Below, piece by piece: positions 48,755 to 59,658 of a DNA stretch of 64,000 nucleotides. Where the stretch lies: the NCBI GenBank assembly GCA_025890175.1, contig JANPYM010000008.1, forward strand, positions 1,651,650-1,715,649, read 5' to 3'. The stretch comes from Ciborinia camelliae (taxonomy: Eukaryota; Ascomycota; Leotiomycetes; Helotiales; Sclerotiniaceae). Made by a program: the position numbers and the translations under genes. The notes beneath the pieces were generated by a model. The model was not told where the DNA came from. It was given only the letters and a program-made list of their open reading frames with translations, and searched no databases. Within the stretch, counting starts at the first letter, position 1; each line of letters opens with the position of its first letter.

Positions 48755-49043
48755 TTTATCAAACGGTTCTTTCATATCCCATTTCAATAAATCGTTTAAA
48801 AAACTATTGGATGAGCAGATGATTACTTTATATAGCCAAATGATTCGTTCATATAAGATAAGATGATCATTGATTTCACTCGAGCAAGCTAAGTCAGAGT
48901 GTATAGTATGATTTATCAAACGGTTCTCCCACGTCCCATTTCAATAGATCGTTTAAGAAACTATTGGATGAGCAGATGATTACTTTATGTAGCCAAGTGA
49001 TTCGTTTATATGAGATAAGATGATCATTGATTTCACTCGAGCA
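48755..49043. repeat. 132-bp direct duplication, two copies
   Basis: Copy 1 48755-48886 and copy 2 48912-49043, both starting tttatcaaacggttct and ending ttcactcgagcag/a. Same length with about ten substitutions, mostly C/T or G/A transitions, and a 25-bp spacer. The transition bias is compatible with RIP-type mutation, though the sample is small. Confidence 0.9.
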
Positions 49044-49146
49044 GGGTATGATTATGTTGAAGCGCGGAACGTTTCCGGTTACTATGTAGCATTAACGTAG
49101 CGCGTAGCGGAGCGTCCGTACGTAGCACGAACGCGGCTACGCTTCT

Positions 49147-49185
49147 AGGAATAATAGAATCCTCTCCGAGGATTCTATTATTCCT
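49147..49185. repeat. Perfect hairpin, 18-bp stem, 3-nt loop
   Basis: The left arm 49147-49164 (aggaataatagaatcctc) is exactly the reverse complement of 49168-49185; loop tcc. A GC-rich segment with gcgtagc / gctacgc arms lies directly to the left (49098-49141). Confidence 0.92.
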
Positions 49186-49480
49186 ACAATCAATCCAATC
49201 CTATGCTTCCAACATAACTTAATAGATTATAAGATTTTCTGTCTAAATTTTTGATATCTTGATTCACGTATGCTAAATGGCCCAGGAATGCTGCAGGTCT
49301 TTCTTTATAAGGTCCATCAACTAATGGCAAAAGTACACCTCAAGCATAGAGAACTTGGAAACTTAGAGTTAAAATTAAGTTTCAAGTTAGCGGTCTTTCA
49401 ATTGCAAATCATTCTAGAAGTGGAGTCGGTTCAGACCTAGTATGGTATAGCTGCCGGTTAGACAGGTCACCTAGGGCATG

Positions 49481-49519
49481 CGGATATTAGGTACCGGTCA
49501 GACCGGTACCTAATATCCG
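49481..49519. repeat. Perfect 39-nt palindrome, 19-bp arms
   Basis: cggatattaggtaccggtc (49481-49499), one central base, then its exact reverse complement (49501-49519). Flanked by catg/gtcatg, so partial symmetry goes on outward. It adjoins the LTR-like repeat that starts at about 49530. Confidence 0.92.
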
Positions 49520-49529
49520 GTCATGTATT

Positions 49530-49665
49530 CGATAAAAGAACTAGGCTGAAGAGGATCTTTTCCTCTTCAGAAGATCACCATCTAAATATAGAAGGTGATT
49601 ACGTAGCTAGAAACAAGGAATTCACTAGGCAGGCCTAGGTATGACAATGCAAAGCTCGATAAAGT
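49530..49665. mobile_element. Dispersed repeat copy 2, LTR-like
   Basis: Collinear with 40520-40665 (see that entry). It contains its own 10-bp inverted repeat, ctgaagagga ... tcctcttcag (49546-49570). If it is an LTR, the strand cannot be settled from the fragment. Confidence 0.5.
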
Positions 49666-52600
49666 TTTTAAGAGAATGATACCAGATTTGCGCTTCATCT
49701 TTGATTGATATAGTGCCAACACATCTTATATAGTATATCTAATATTCTAACTAATTCAGAGATTTCAGAGCTTGGATGGGGCAGATCGTCAATAATTTAT
49801 ACACCCATTCTCATATCAACAATTTTGCGTTTGCTATCATGCTTAGGCTTCTAAAAAAAAGCCCAGTCAAGGCCATATAGTTATTCACGTGAAGCGGGCT
49901 GATCTTTGAGGAGCTGGAACGTGCCGTCCTTTTGGCTGGGATCAGAACACAAAATATCATCGAATCATAGAATCATAGAATGCTCGAGCCTCTTGCTAGG
50001 ACCTCTCAATCCGGAAATCCGATTCCAGGCAATATTGAAGCTAGATGAGTTTCCCGAGATGCCACTCAGACTTTAGGAGCCTTCATTCTGTTCCGGGGAA
50101 CAATACCCATCCATGAATCATGCATTTCAAAGCATTTCAAGCCATACTCCAGTATCTCCGTATTCTTGCCACTGAGATCACTCCCATCATTGTCTGTGCC
50201 GTAGCTATAGAAATTAACCTTTCCTGCAGTCAATCTTTCCGATTTTCGATTTCTCCTTCAATAGTTCGTTAGATAATCGTTCTCAAATTTGAAATATAGA
50301 GGGCGCGATGTGAGATCATGTAAAAGGACACTATTCCCATCACATCGTGATCTGATCGTATAGAGATTGGCCTTAGCGAAAAAAGTTTATCCAGATTGAG
50401 GGTTTGTGCATATCAAGGGTTTGTGCAGATCAGATGACGACGTGCAACAAAACAACGTGACTGTGGCACGTTTATGAGTGATTGGCTGAAGAACTTTCCA
50501 GCTAGAAATTGAAAAGGGTTTATTGAGACGGTATAACGTAGATAGAAAACAACAAGCGCTTCAAAACTCAATACTTTAGTAAACCATATCAAGTAGAAAC
50601 CTATGAAGTAAAGCAGTAAAGCCAAAACAACCTCATTCCCCGAGCCCAGGGAAACTTGACTAGATTGCTGTCCATTTGGGACCTGCTACTAGACGATACT
50701 TCGACATGCGCAACTAGGTAAATCGAAGGTAAATTGAAATATGCACTTGTATGAAACGGCATCATGATCTCACAAACCGAACAATTCCTGAAAAAAACCG
50801 AAATGCGTTGGTAGTTCTTAGCCCCAAAGGTATTTTTCCAAGCAATGTGTAATCCCAATTTCCTTCACCGCAACTTTGATTGCGGAGGTGCGCAAACACG
50901 GATATTCCTATCGACTGGATTTATGATACAAGATCTGCCGATACTCTGTTGTCCAAATGTCCGAACACATTATTCTGGACTTTCATCCATCGCCTTGCGG
51001 GCCTTGCCAAGATGAAGATTCCAAATTCCAGATTCAATAGAATTTTTTGAGACGCTTGCATTAGGTTGAACTTTGGTGTGGGTGTGGAAAAGTTCGAGAT
51101 GCTGCAAGCTGGACTTGCATCTTACACCTTACATCTTACATCTTACATCTGGTATCATCTGATTATTTTGAATGGAATGCTTGTTTTGAGCATACAGCAT
51201 TCCGCAGTATTGGACACTGGGACTACCGTGGAAAAGTGCCATCAAATCGTTGGGATCGAAGTCATCGGACGCAATGTATGTATTGTACGTCCTGTACTGT
51301 CCTGTACATACACACCCGGACACACCTACACACACATAGTGACATGCTATGGTTGAATGGTGGAGATGCAACGATGCAGGCATGAAAGATGAAGTGTTCT
51401 TGCAGAAAAAGATGGAGGTGAGGTGAGGTGAGGTGTGGTGTGGTGTGGTGTGGTCTGGTCTGTATGGTGTGGTGTGTATGTTTGGTGTGTGTGGTGGTTG
51501 TCCCGTTGTGGGTGTGGGTTGGTGGATTGGTGGGTTGGTGGGGTAACAGTATGCGGGAATTTTGATTTTTTTTTTTCGCCCACACGGTGCTGTATGCGGT
51601 CAAAACGTGACGAAAACACGAAAACACGCAACGAACATTTTTCGATAACAAAATTTCATTCAAACTCGATACGACGTTCATAATTGATAGCTCCCGTTGC
51701 AGGTGCCCGCCCATACAATCAATAATTCTGTATTCCCTTTCGTACTCGGTCATTCCTAAGGCATGAGGATGAAGGGAATTGCTCTTCAAGGATTCTCATC
51801 CATACAATCAATACTCGTACGAAATGGTGTCCCGCATATTATGCTGGCTGCAATGCTATGTAGCTATGTATGTGTATGTATGGTGGGGTGGTACTCGGTG
51901 TTATGATTTGATTGATCGTGTTGATCAGTGTAAGGCGGATCTAAACAAAGCCTCCGTGGCTCGTCGTGCATATTCCACATGCATTACACATGCAAAAAGC
52001 AATATTCTTATGCGACGACGCCAATATCTTCAATATAATATATTGCAGTAGCAGGATCCAAGTATCCAGATACTAATGTATGCCGGTTATCGCAAGACAA
52101 GGAATGATCCGTGATGAGCTGAGCTGACAAGTCATCCTTCGGTCACACGAAACGAATTCGGCTTTGTTCCCCGAAAAGTGATTGGAACGGCACGATGAAA
52201 CAACGCTTTCCTGCAGTCAGCGCATAGATCAAAACTTGTTTTTTTCCTGACTTGAAGAGTATCCTCGTGGCATATTGCATTCTGAGAGAAACCGATATGC
52301 GGATGCTATTGTTTATGAATCGTAATGCATTGCAGGTTGGATTTCTCGCATGAATTTGAGGGCATGTGATTTTAGCTCCGGTGGCGTGGATCCAAGTGAC
52401 AAGGGCATCGAGCTTTTTACTTGGATTGAGAGAACTTTCAGTTGTCGCAACCTTGGTTAAGTTTTAAGAGTTTGACAAGTCGATCGTGATATTTTAGTCA
52501 CGTCTTCACTCAATCCTTGATCTCTATTCGATAGCCGAGTGAATGTACTAGGCGCAAGTCGAGTGAAAGCCTACACGCGTTTGACAACGCGCGAAGAAGC

Positions 52601-53527
52601 GTACCATAGAGCCAAGTGGCTGGACGGGCGACGCTTCCGATGTACCCATTCAGTCTCTCTCACCTCTCCCCTTTTCGTTAGCGACACGAGAGAAGTAATT
52701 CTCGTGCCTGAATAATGATGATTGCTTATGATTTCCATGAAAAGTTTGGATGGTTTCTGAAATGTGAAGCCCATGAACACGTGGAAGCCATTGCTATCAG
52801 GTGATCATCTGATCACGAGACCACAGGATCTACGCGTACAGCCCTTAAACGTAAAGCCTTAAAGGTATTTCTCTATGCTCTATAGCTGAAAAGATATTTT
52901 ATCTTTATGCGAAGTTTTCTCGTATCATCGAATGGTTGTCGTCCAAGCCATGCCAGTGCGATGGACTGACACGCCTCTGTACTCGATGGAACCTTAAAAT
53001 GACAAAAGACTGAGGGGACAATTGATTGAAATCTTATGGGTACACCCATAAATGTGGTAACCGAGGATAGAAAAGGGAGAATATATGTCGAGTGTTCGTG
53101 TACATAGTGTAACATCATTCATGAATGGTTGAGGGCGCGGCAGTGTAGGAACATTATCGAGATGCTTTGTACGGAAATGAGAGCAATGGAGTGTAAAGAA
53201 GAAAACATTTCTTCAAGATGGGGGCAACTGAACAGCTTAAATAACAATTACTTGGCTTGGACGCTAGGTTCTCGTCATTAGTTTGTTCTTGTTCCCTTAG
53301 CTCGTCGTCGCAAATTCACTAGTCGAAAGGACAAGGTTACAATTGAAGCAATAAGCAAGGGTTTTATCAAAACCGAGAGTTATTTACAAACCATCTTTAT
53401 ATTTTAATCGATGAAATTTTGAGGAATAATAAAGGAGAGCCTGGACTTTCTTTTGGTCAATTGAAAATATAAAATTCCATTGTTCATTGATTTTTCAATC
53501 AATTTGAAATGCGATATCGATAAGACG
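49666..53527. other. Gene-poor region
   Basis: No supported gene. Contains a G/T-only tract at about 51418-51545. Frames there (up to 175 codons on the minus strand) reflect composition. Confidence 0.45.
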
Positions 53528-53803
53528 TTAAGGATAGTTTTGCTTAACGATACCCGCCCCTATGCCGAACATGACCAATACTATGATAACCAAAATTCCT
53601 ATGAAGTCGGCGGTGGTACATTGGAATACGCGAAATGTACTCGTGAGATTATATTCAATTTCTAAAATATTTGTGTATCTGGTTTTATCAGATAATCTCC
53701 ATACTACTGGCCATACACTGTAATTGCTCTTATTATAGTAAGTACCTTGGAAAGATCGTAATTCATGTATATCGTTTCTCCATAATTCAATTTCTTCATT
53801 CAC
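53528..53803 (-). other. Open frame with tail-anchor-like helix, no start codon
   Basis: About 90 codons without stop, ending in a hydrophobic helix FIGILVIIVLVMFGIGAG followed by KQNYP. There is no ATG in frame upstream of the helix, and an upstream stop closes the frame. It could be the last exon of a spliced gene (an AG lies at its upstream edge), but I found no partner exon. Confidence 0.2.
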
Positions 53804-54351
53804 TGTCAAATCTTCACCTCCTATTTATTCACACCGCCGTCGCTACATAATCTGCCTCTTGTAATCATAGCCCATGCCATGCCATGCCATCCCATCCATT
53901 GACCCTCTCTCGCAACTTAATATCATGGCTGCTTAACATCGTCGGTGAGATCCGACATTTCAATCACAACATAAACGACATTGATAAAAATCGGAATCTA
54001 TCCATTCCGACCATCAATCTGAGGGCACAGTCTCTACTTTTCTTGTTTTCCTCTCAATGTGGTGTCGCATCCGAACATCCCGAGACTAGAGGTCCTTGTT
54101 TCTTTCTAGCGCGCACATTGAGAAATTTTCAAATATCCAAATCCTCTCGTTACAATCGCTGAGCATCCCTTTTTTCCACAGACCCAAGTACATATTCACT
54201 TTGATATTTCCAATACATTCAATACTGCAAGAAAGAGCTTGCTTCGTTGACTTTGGTATATATCTGCGCAGCGCCGCTGTATACGGCACCTCCTGTTTTG
54301 ACAACCGTTTTGGACTCCATTACTGTTAAATACTTCTATTCAATCTCAATT

Positions 54352-54739
54352 CATCCTCATCGACAAGCAAAACATCAAACAATCACAACATCATCCAGAA
54401 CCCAACCATTTCCGAATCACAATCGATCCGCAAATAAAACGTACCTTTATACAATATCTTCTTATCTTACCCAACCCTTCAAAACATAATCGATACTACT
54501 TGTGAATATCGATATTACATCAAAACCGGCACACTGTACACAGTACATCCTCATCGACAAGCAAAACACCAAACAATCACAACATTATCCAGAACCCAAT
54601 CATTTCCGAATCACAATCGATCCGCAAATAAAACGTACCTTTATACAACATCTTCTTATCTTACCCAACCCTTCAAAACATAATCGATACCACTTGTGAA
54701 TATCGACATTACATCAAAACCAGGACGCTGTACACAGTA
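54352..54739 (+). repeat. 194-bp tandem duplication in the leader of the 595-aa gene
   Basis: Copy 1 54352-54545, copy 2 54546-54739, directly abutting, same length, about ten substitutions. Both begin catcctcatcgacaagc and end acacagta. A/C-rich, with no ATG in either copy. It sits 97 nt before the start codon at 54836. Confidence 0.92.
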
Positions 54740-54835
54740 CTGGCAAATAGCATACTGGTCATTAACCCATAACTACATCGAGGCCTACAACCTTTCTGCC
54801 ACACATTCCATTCCACCTGTTCAGCAGTATACAAG

Positions 54836-56623
54836 ATGTCGAGATCCACGCATAATTTGTCGGGGTCTAGATCTAGATCCGGTTCGTCCTTCCAAACTGC
54901 GATGTCTAATGAAAGAAAAAACGAAGACATCAATCAATTATCACAATTGCCCTCCGCATCATCCTCACAACCAATGACACCAATCTCTCGGCCCTCCTCT
55001 TCCGATTCCTTAACCGAAACTTCAACAATCTCCTCTACCAACCCATCCACCCTCACCATGAGCCAAACCTACGACAATCTCTTTTATGAAGATGTTTGGG
55101 ACTCGGCGTCACAGCTCTCTTCACCGCCCTCCGGGTCATCTGCACAATTGATGACACCTAAGTCTCTGTCATCCTCCATCCCTCCAACTCGAGCTCCGAG
55201 CGTCTCTTCTCCCAGTCCAGCCACTAACGTGGAGCAAAACACTAAACCTGGAGGAACTTTGTCCCCTGCAAAGAAATTCGACACTGCTTTGAACTGCAAA
55301 AGCCGTACCAAGAAGGGCAAGAGAAATGCCGAGGGAATCAGCGATGATACCAACGAAGTACCAGAAGCATTGCGTGGAAATAAAAGAAAGGGTGATAAGA
55401 AAGATGAAGAATCACAGCCTCCCATGGATATGAAGAACCCAAAGAATGAATTCCACAACAGTGGGAAACGTAAGATGGAAAATTCCATGGAAACCAGCGA
55501 CGATGAAAATATAGCAGAACGGCCTTCAAAAATTCTCAAGACAGTTGCACCTGGCAAACTGCCTTCCTCTATAAATTTCACAAAGCGTGAATCAGCTTCT
55601 GACAGGAATAAGAAATGGTTCCTCACACTCAAAACAAGCCAAGGAAAAAATAGGATGGCATTAAGATTTATTACCAAAATGAAGATCCCATGTGAACATG
55701 CTCAACTCGGATGGCTAGAGTTTCAACCAAAAGAAGTCAAGGAATCAGAGTGGGCGTCTGGTAAACTAGAAGAACGGAGCTTAAAATTAAAAAATGATAA
55801 AATCGAAAGAAAAATTGGAATGGATGGGAATGAAAAAGAGAAGGGTATAGGCAACTATTATACGCAACAACGTCTCGAAGATGACTCGCCTTGCCTCTCT
55901 GAGTCCCAGCAGGGTGGCAGGCCGAAAACTTTCAAATATAAAGTTCACTTCCCTCCTTCATTTTTACAACCCTATCACAACGTCAAAAAAGCAGTAAGAT
56001 ACATTGAGTATGAGCTCCCGACGACCTCGGAGAGCACTTTAAAAACAAAGGCTGAGATCAAGAAAATTATTGCAGCGAAAGAGGCAAACGGGGAGAAACT
56101 TATGTTCCAACATACACCAGACTACACTGTCGATAAAAAGGTATTCGAGCATATACCAGACTTCAGTATCGAGCAGAAAGAAGAGATTGAGAGACAATTT
56201 GCGGAGAGATTTAAGTTCGGGATCAGTGCGAAGCAAGATCAGGAGCTGAAGGAAGAGATCCGAAGACTTAAGGCGGATAACGCCGAGAAGCCCAAGTTTA
56301 GTACGAAAGAAGGGCGCATTCTTGAGGTGAAGGAAGATCTTACTTTGGGATGGATTGCGGGGAGAGAAGCAAACGGAGTGAAGATCCGGGTCGATACAAT
56401 TGAAGGGCGCACTTTGAAGTTGGAGCCAACGAGTTTGAAAAATATTCTGGCCGAGAGGAAAGCAGAAAGAAAGAAGCTCAGGTCTAGAACGAAAGAAGAA
56501 CGCATTTTCGAGATGCAGCAAAGAATTTTGCGACTGGCTAAGAAAGAAGATGCAAAGCGAGAGGAGCAAACTCTTCAGAAGTCAAAATACCAGGGTCTAC
56601 TGGGCTATGCCGAAGCTTTATAA
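54836..56623 (+). CDS. Hypothetical charged, largely disordered protein
   Basis: Single exon of 595 residues. Residues 1-140 are Ser/Thr/Pro-rich (SQLPSASSSQPMTP and SQLSSPPSGSSAQLMTP are related segments, hinting at an internal duplication). Residues 150-240 are Lys-rich with nuclear-localisation-like stretches (KRKGDKKDEE, GKRKMEN). A more ordered patch WFLTLKTSQGKNRMAL follows near 260. The C-terminal third is a highly charged, Lys/Glu-rich predicted coiled coil (RTKEERIFEMQQRILRLA). I recognise no domain. The long intact frame with a consistent leader argues for a real, probably lineage-restricted gene. Confidence 0.65.
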   Translation: MSRSTHNLSGSRSRSGSSFQTAMSNERKNEDINQLSQLPSASSSQPMTPISRPSSSDSLTETSTISSTNPSTLTMSQTYDNLFYEDVWDSASQLSSPPSGSSAQLMTPKSLSSSIPPTRAPSVSSPSPATNVEQNTKPGGTLSPAKKFDTALNCKSRTKKGKRNAEGISDDTNEVPEALRGNKRKGDKKDEESQPPMDMKNPKNEFHNSGKRKMENSMETSDDENIAERPSKILKTVAPGKLPSSINFTKRESASDRNKKWFLTLKTSQGKNRMALRFITKMKIPCEHAQLGWLEFQPKEVKESEWASGKLEERSLKLKNDKIERKIGMDGNEKEKGIGNYYTQQRLEDDSPCLSESQQGGRPKTFKYKVHFPPSFLQPYHNVKKAVRYIEYELPTTSESTLKTKAEIKKIIAAKEANGEKLMFQHTPDYTVDKKVFEHIPDFSIEQKEEIERQFAERFKFGISAKQDQELKEEIRRLKADNAEKPKFSTKEGRILEVKEDLTLGWIAGREANGVKIRVDTIEGRTLKLEPTSLKNILAERKAERKKLRSRTKEERIFEMQQRILRLAKKEDAKREEQTLQKSKYQGLLGYAEAL

Positions 56624-56997
56624 ACGGCAGGAGCGGCTGATAAAGTTACTCACCTAACAATACTGGAGACATATGATGATTAACTGCATTTCGCACCGCG
56701 CACTCTATACCTCATGTACGATTTCGGACACAACTCACTCTGTGATTATCTATACTATACACATACAATGGCCCTCATATCACGAGGCATCTACATCATT
56801 ACTTCGCAACCATCCGTTATTCCTCTTACTATGGCACATCGCCATGTTAACTTACCTATTCATTACCGTTGTGTACAATGCTTCGACATATCAGCGTACC
56901 ATCTTTGCGATACAATCCCACCCACGTTTCGTACGAGTTATCATAACAATTCACCCACTTAACACATCACCACGCAATTTACGGCACATATAATACC

Positions 56998-57413
56998 ATT
57001 ATACTACCGCCGTATATCCATCGTTGCTTGCCTGCATCACTACTTTTATCCTCATCCACCATGGCAACACAACGATTTCACAAGTCAACAGTATATCGCC
57101 ATATTATGCCCGGCACATACAATGTCTTACAATATAAGCATCGAAGGACATATCTCCAAAGAGCCATGCTAAGCTCCGCTTATAATGCCCTCAACACTAA
57201 ATTACATTACACTACCGCCGTATATCCATCGTTGCTTGCCTGCATCACTACTTTTATCCTCATCCACCATAGCATCACAACGATTTCACAAGTCAACGGT
57301 ATATCGCCATATTATACCCGGCATATACAATATCTTACAATATAAGCATCGAAGGACATATCTCCAAAGAGCCATGCTAAGCTCCGCTTATATTGCCCCC
57401 AACACTAAATTCC
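56998..57413. repeat. 208-bp tandem duplication, two copies
   Basis: Copy 1 about 56998-57205, copy 2 about 57206-57413, offset 208 bp. Shared blocks include actaccgccgtatatcc, ttgcttgcctgcatcac, and gaaggacatatctcc. About twelve differences. Parts of the unit (taccacgc, ggcacacaaaat.ccatta) recur just outside both ends, so the array was probably longer. Confidence 0.9.
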
Positions 57414-57597
57414 ATTAGCAATACCACCACGCCAAGATACCCATTTTGGCAATATATTACCACGCGATTCCTGGCACACAAAATCCCATTACACTATTAA
57501 CACTGGCATTAACACTTATATAACCACGCCATCCGCCACTACTCGCATATAAAAGTGCCTTTTTTATGGCACCCGAACCCTTATACCTTGCCGTGCC

Positions 57598-57672
57598 ATC
57601 CAAGGGAGGGAGGAGAGGAGAGGGGAAGGGAAGAGAGGGGGAGAAGAGAGGGGGAGAGAAGAGGGGGGTGTT
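57598..57672 (+). repeat. Polypurine G/A tract
   Basis: About 70 nt almost wholly G and A (ggagggaggagagg, agagggggagaag). Polypurine mirror-like sequence with potential for triplex or G-quadruplex structure. Confidence 0.8.
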
Positions 57673-57732
57673 TACGTCACGGATCAAAAGTTCGACCAAT
57701 ACCAACGCCTAAACGCTCCGAAGACATGATTC

Positions 57733-57900
57733 AATGAACATGTAGATACGAAAAGGGAAAAAGAAGATTTAAGAAGAACATGTAGATACGAAAAGGGAAG
57801 GAAAAGAATTACGAAGAACATGTAGATACGAAAAGGGAAGGAGAAGAATTACGAAGAACATGGAGATACGAAAAGGAAGGAGAAGAATTACGAAGAACAT
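57733..57900. repeat. About 40-bp tandem repeat, four copies
   Basis: Four successive copies of gaacatgtagatacgaaaag followed by ggaaggagaagaattacgaa; the first is diverged (aaaaagaagatttaa) and the fourth lacks one G and has g for t (catggagata). Confidence 0.88.
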
Positions 57901-58011
57901 CCTTACCTTCAATTATTATAGGAAAACGAGAAAAAATACACGCAAAAGGAACGAAAAGGAACAAATTGTCTTGACTGGGGAAGGGAAGGGTGGATCTGTA
58001 GATTGATCATC

Positions 58012-58012
<1 letters not shown>

Positions 58013-58042
<30 letters not shown>

Positions 58043-58072
58043 AGAGGGAGGGGGAGAGAGAATACTGAGAGA
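58013..58072 (+). repeat. (GA)n microsatellite with G-run
   Basis: About eleven GA dinucleotides, then a G10 run and gagagggagggggagaga. Simple sequence. Confidence 0.9.
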
Positions 58073-59658
58073 CTGCCGAGAAAGCACCAATAAAGTCTCC
58101 GAGTAAACTTTCAAAAAGAATATGATTGTATAAGAAACCTGCATGTACATAGACCGTTTAGTTTGAATTAAAGAAAATGCTTGATATGAATCCACAATCC
58201 CATAGTTGTTATGCATTCATGATAGAGAAAACAAACTGAACGGAATCTTCTACAATAGAAGGGGAATTCCAAAAAAATTCATGTTGATTCTTATAGTTCT
58301 TATTGAAATGATACTCTCTCATATAGACTGAGCTCGCTGCCAAGTGTCCAGTGCCCATCCATATCTTCTATCTGAATTAAGGTATCAGTCAGTCACTCAT
58401 ACTATCCTATACGTGTCTGGAATTCTAGAGTGGGTACTGCAGCACAATCTCTTCAGTTTCCCGTGTCCAGGCAGTACTATCACAAAGCCCTTGAAGTTCC
58501 ACCGACATGATTTCATTTACCCACTTGTCCTGATATTCACAACCCGTAGTTCAGAGATCTCAAGGACCCAGCCCCAGCGACTGATCAAGGTCAATATTGT
58601 CATCAGTCTTTGCTGGGTTTAGTTGGGATTAAGTTCAACTCTCAAAGAGAATGATGGGATGGAAGTTTTACTAATGATGAAGTTATTTTTGGTTCTGATT
58701 GGGGATATTAGATTCTAGATCATATCTGCTGTAGACAGGAATGTTTGATGCGGTGATGTAAAGTTGGTATGAAGCTATGGTTTTTGGGATGCTAGTGTTG
58801 TCTAGCTGGATATTCTACAACACAACAGAGTGAGTTTCTTACTCTAGTCTGGAGGTAATGTCATGTGTGTTAGATGGAGTATTAGTAGTTTTGTTGCGTG
58901 TATTTTATATCATATAAAATCATGTCAAATGAGATATGAAACAAGAAGAACCCTTTCCTAGTCAGTATTATGGGAATAGGCTACGCTACGCTCCGCTCCT
59001 CTCCTCTGCTTCTCCATCCTCCTCATCGTCGAACTTTCCACTTCAAAAGCAGATGTATGATTGGATCTAGGTAATCTCAAGGCCTCAATAGCGGGCCTTT
59101 CTTGTTGAAACCAAATTATGGCTTAAGTTATTTGGATAATGGATGTAGAAAAGTTCTTGGGTAGGAGTCTATATACTAAATAGTCTAAATGCTGATTTAG
59201 ATACGACATCGATGTTGATGGTCAAGGAGTCAGGAGTACTGGGGGAATATGATGGCTTGAATTCTCGCCAAAAGTGTGTATACGAATATATGATATATTC
59301 CATGAATACAAGAGCCTTGTCGGAAGCCCCATCTAAAAGTCATGTTTTATTGGATGTGCAAGCTTAGAACAAGAGCTGTTCAAAGACTTTGGTTGCATAT
59401 CTTATCTTATCTTGTCCTATAATATGATCTTGCTCAGGTATTCATCCCACTTCAGCAAGATGATGTATGAGATATGAAACAAAAACATCTCTGGTATCAA
59501 GTCTTGGGTATAGACTGTGGCTCTTCCCAAATCTCTCGCCGTCCAGCGCTTCACTTGGAAATATACGGTCATGAAGAGTATGGACGGATGATCGTAACAC
59601 AAGATCAACAAGTATTTGCCCCCCAAGAAGATATACGATATTCAGTTAATATATAACC

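Larger units (their letters stand above)
56624..59416. other. Repeat-rich intergenic region
   Basis: A/C-rich sequence like the leader of the preceding gene as far as about 57500, then G/A-rich low complexity to about 58080, then ordinary AT-rich DNA. No gene supported. Individual repeats are listed separately. Confidence 0.5.

Noticed and set aside
51262..51789. 175-codon minus-strand frame rich in His/Thr/Pro
   Set aside because: Complement of the G/T tract; simple-sequence reading.
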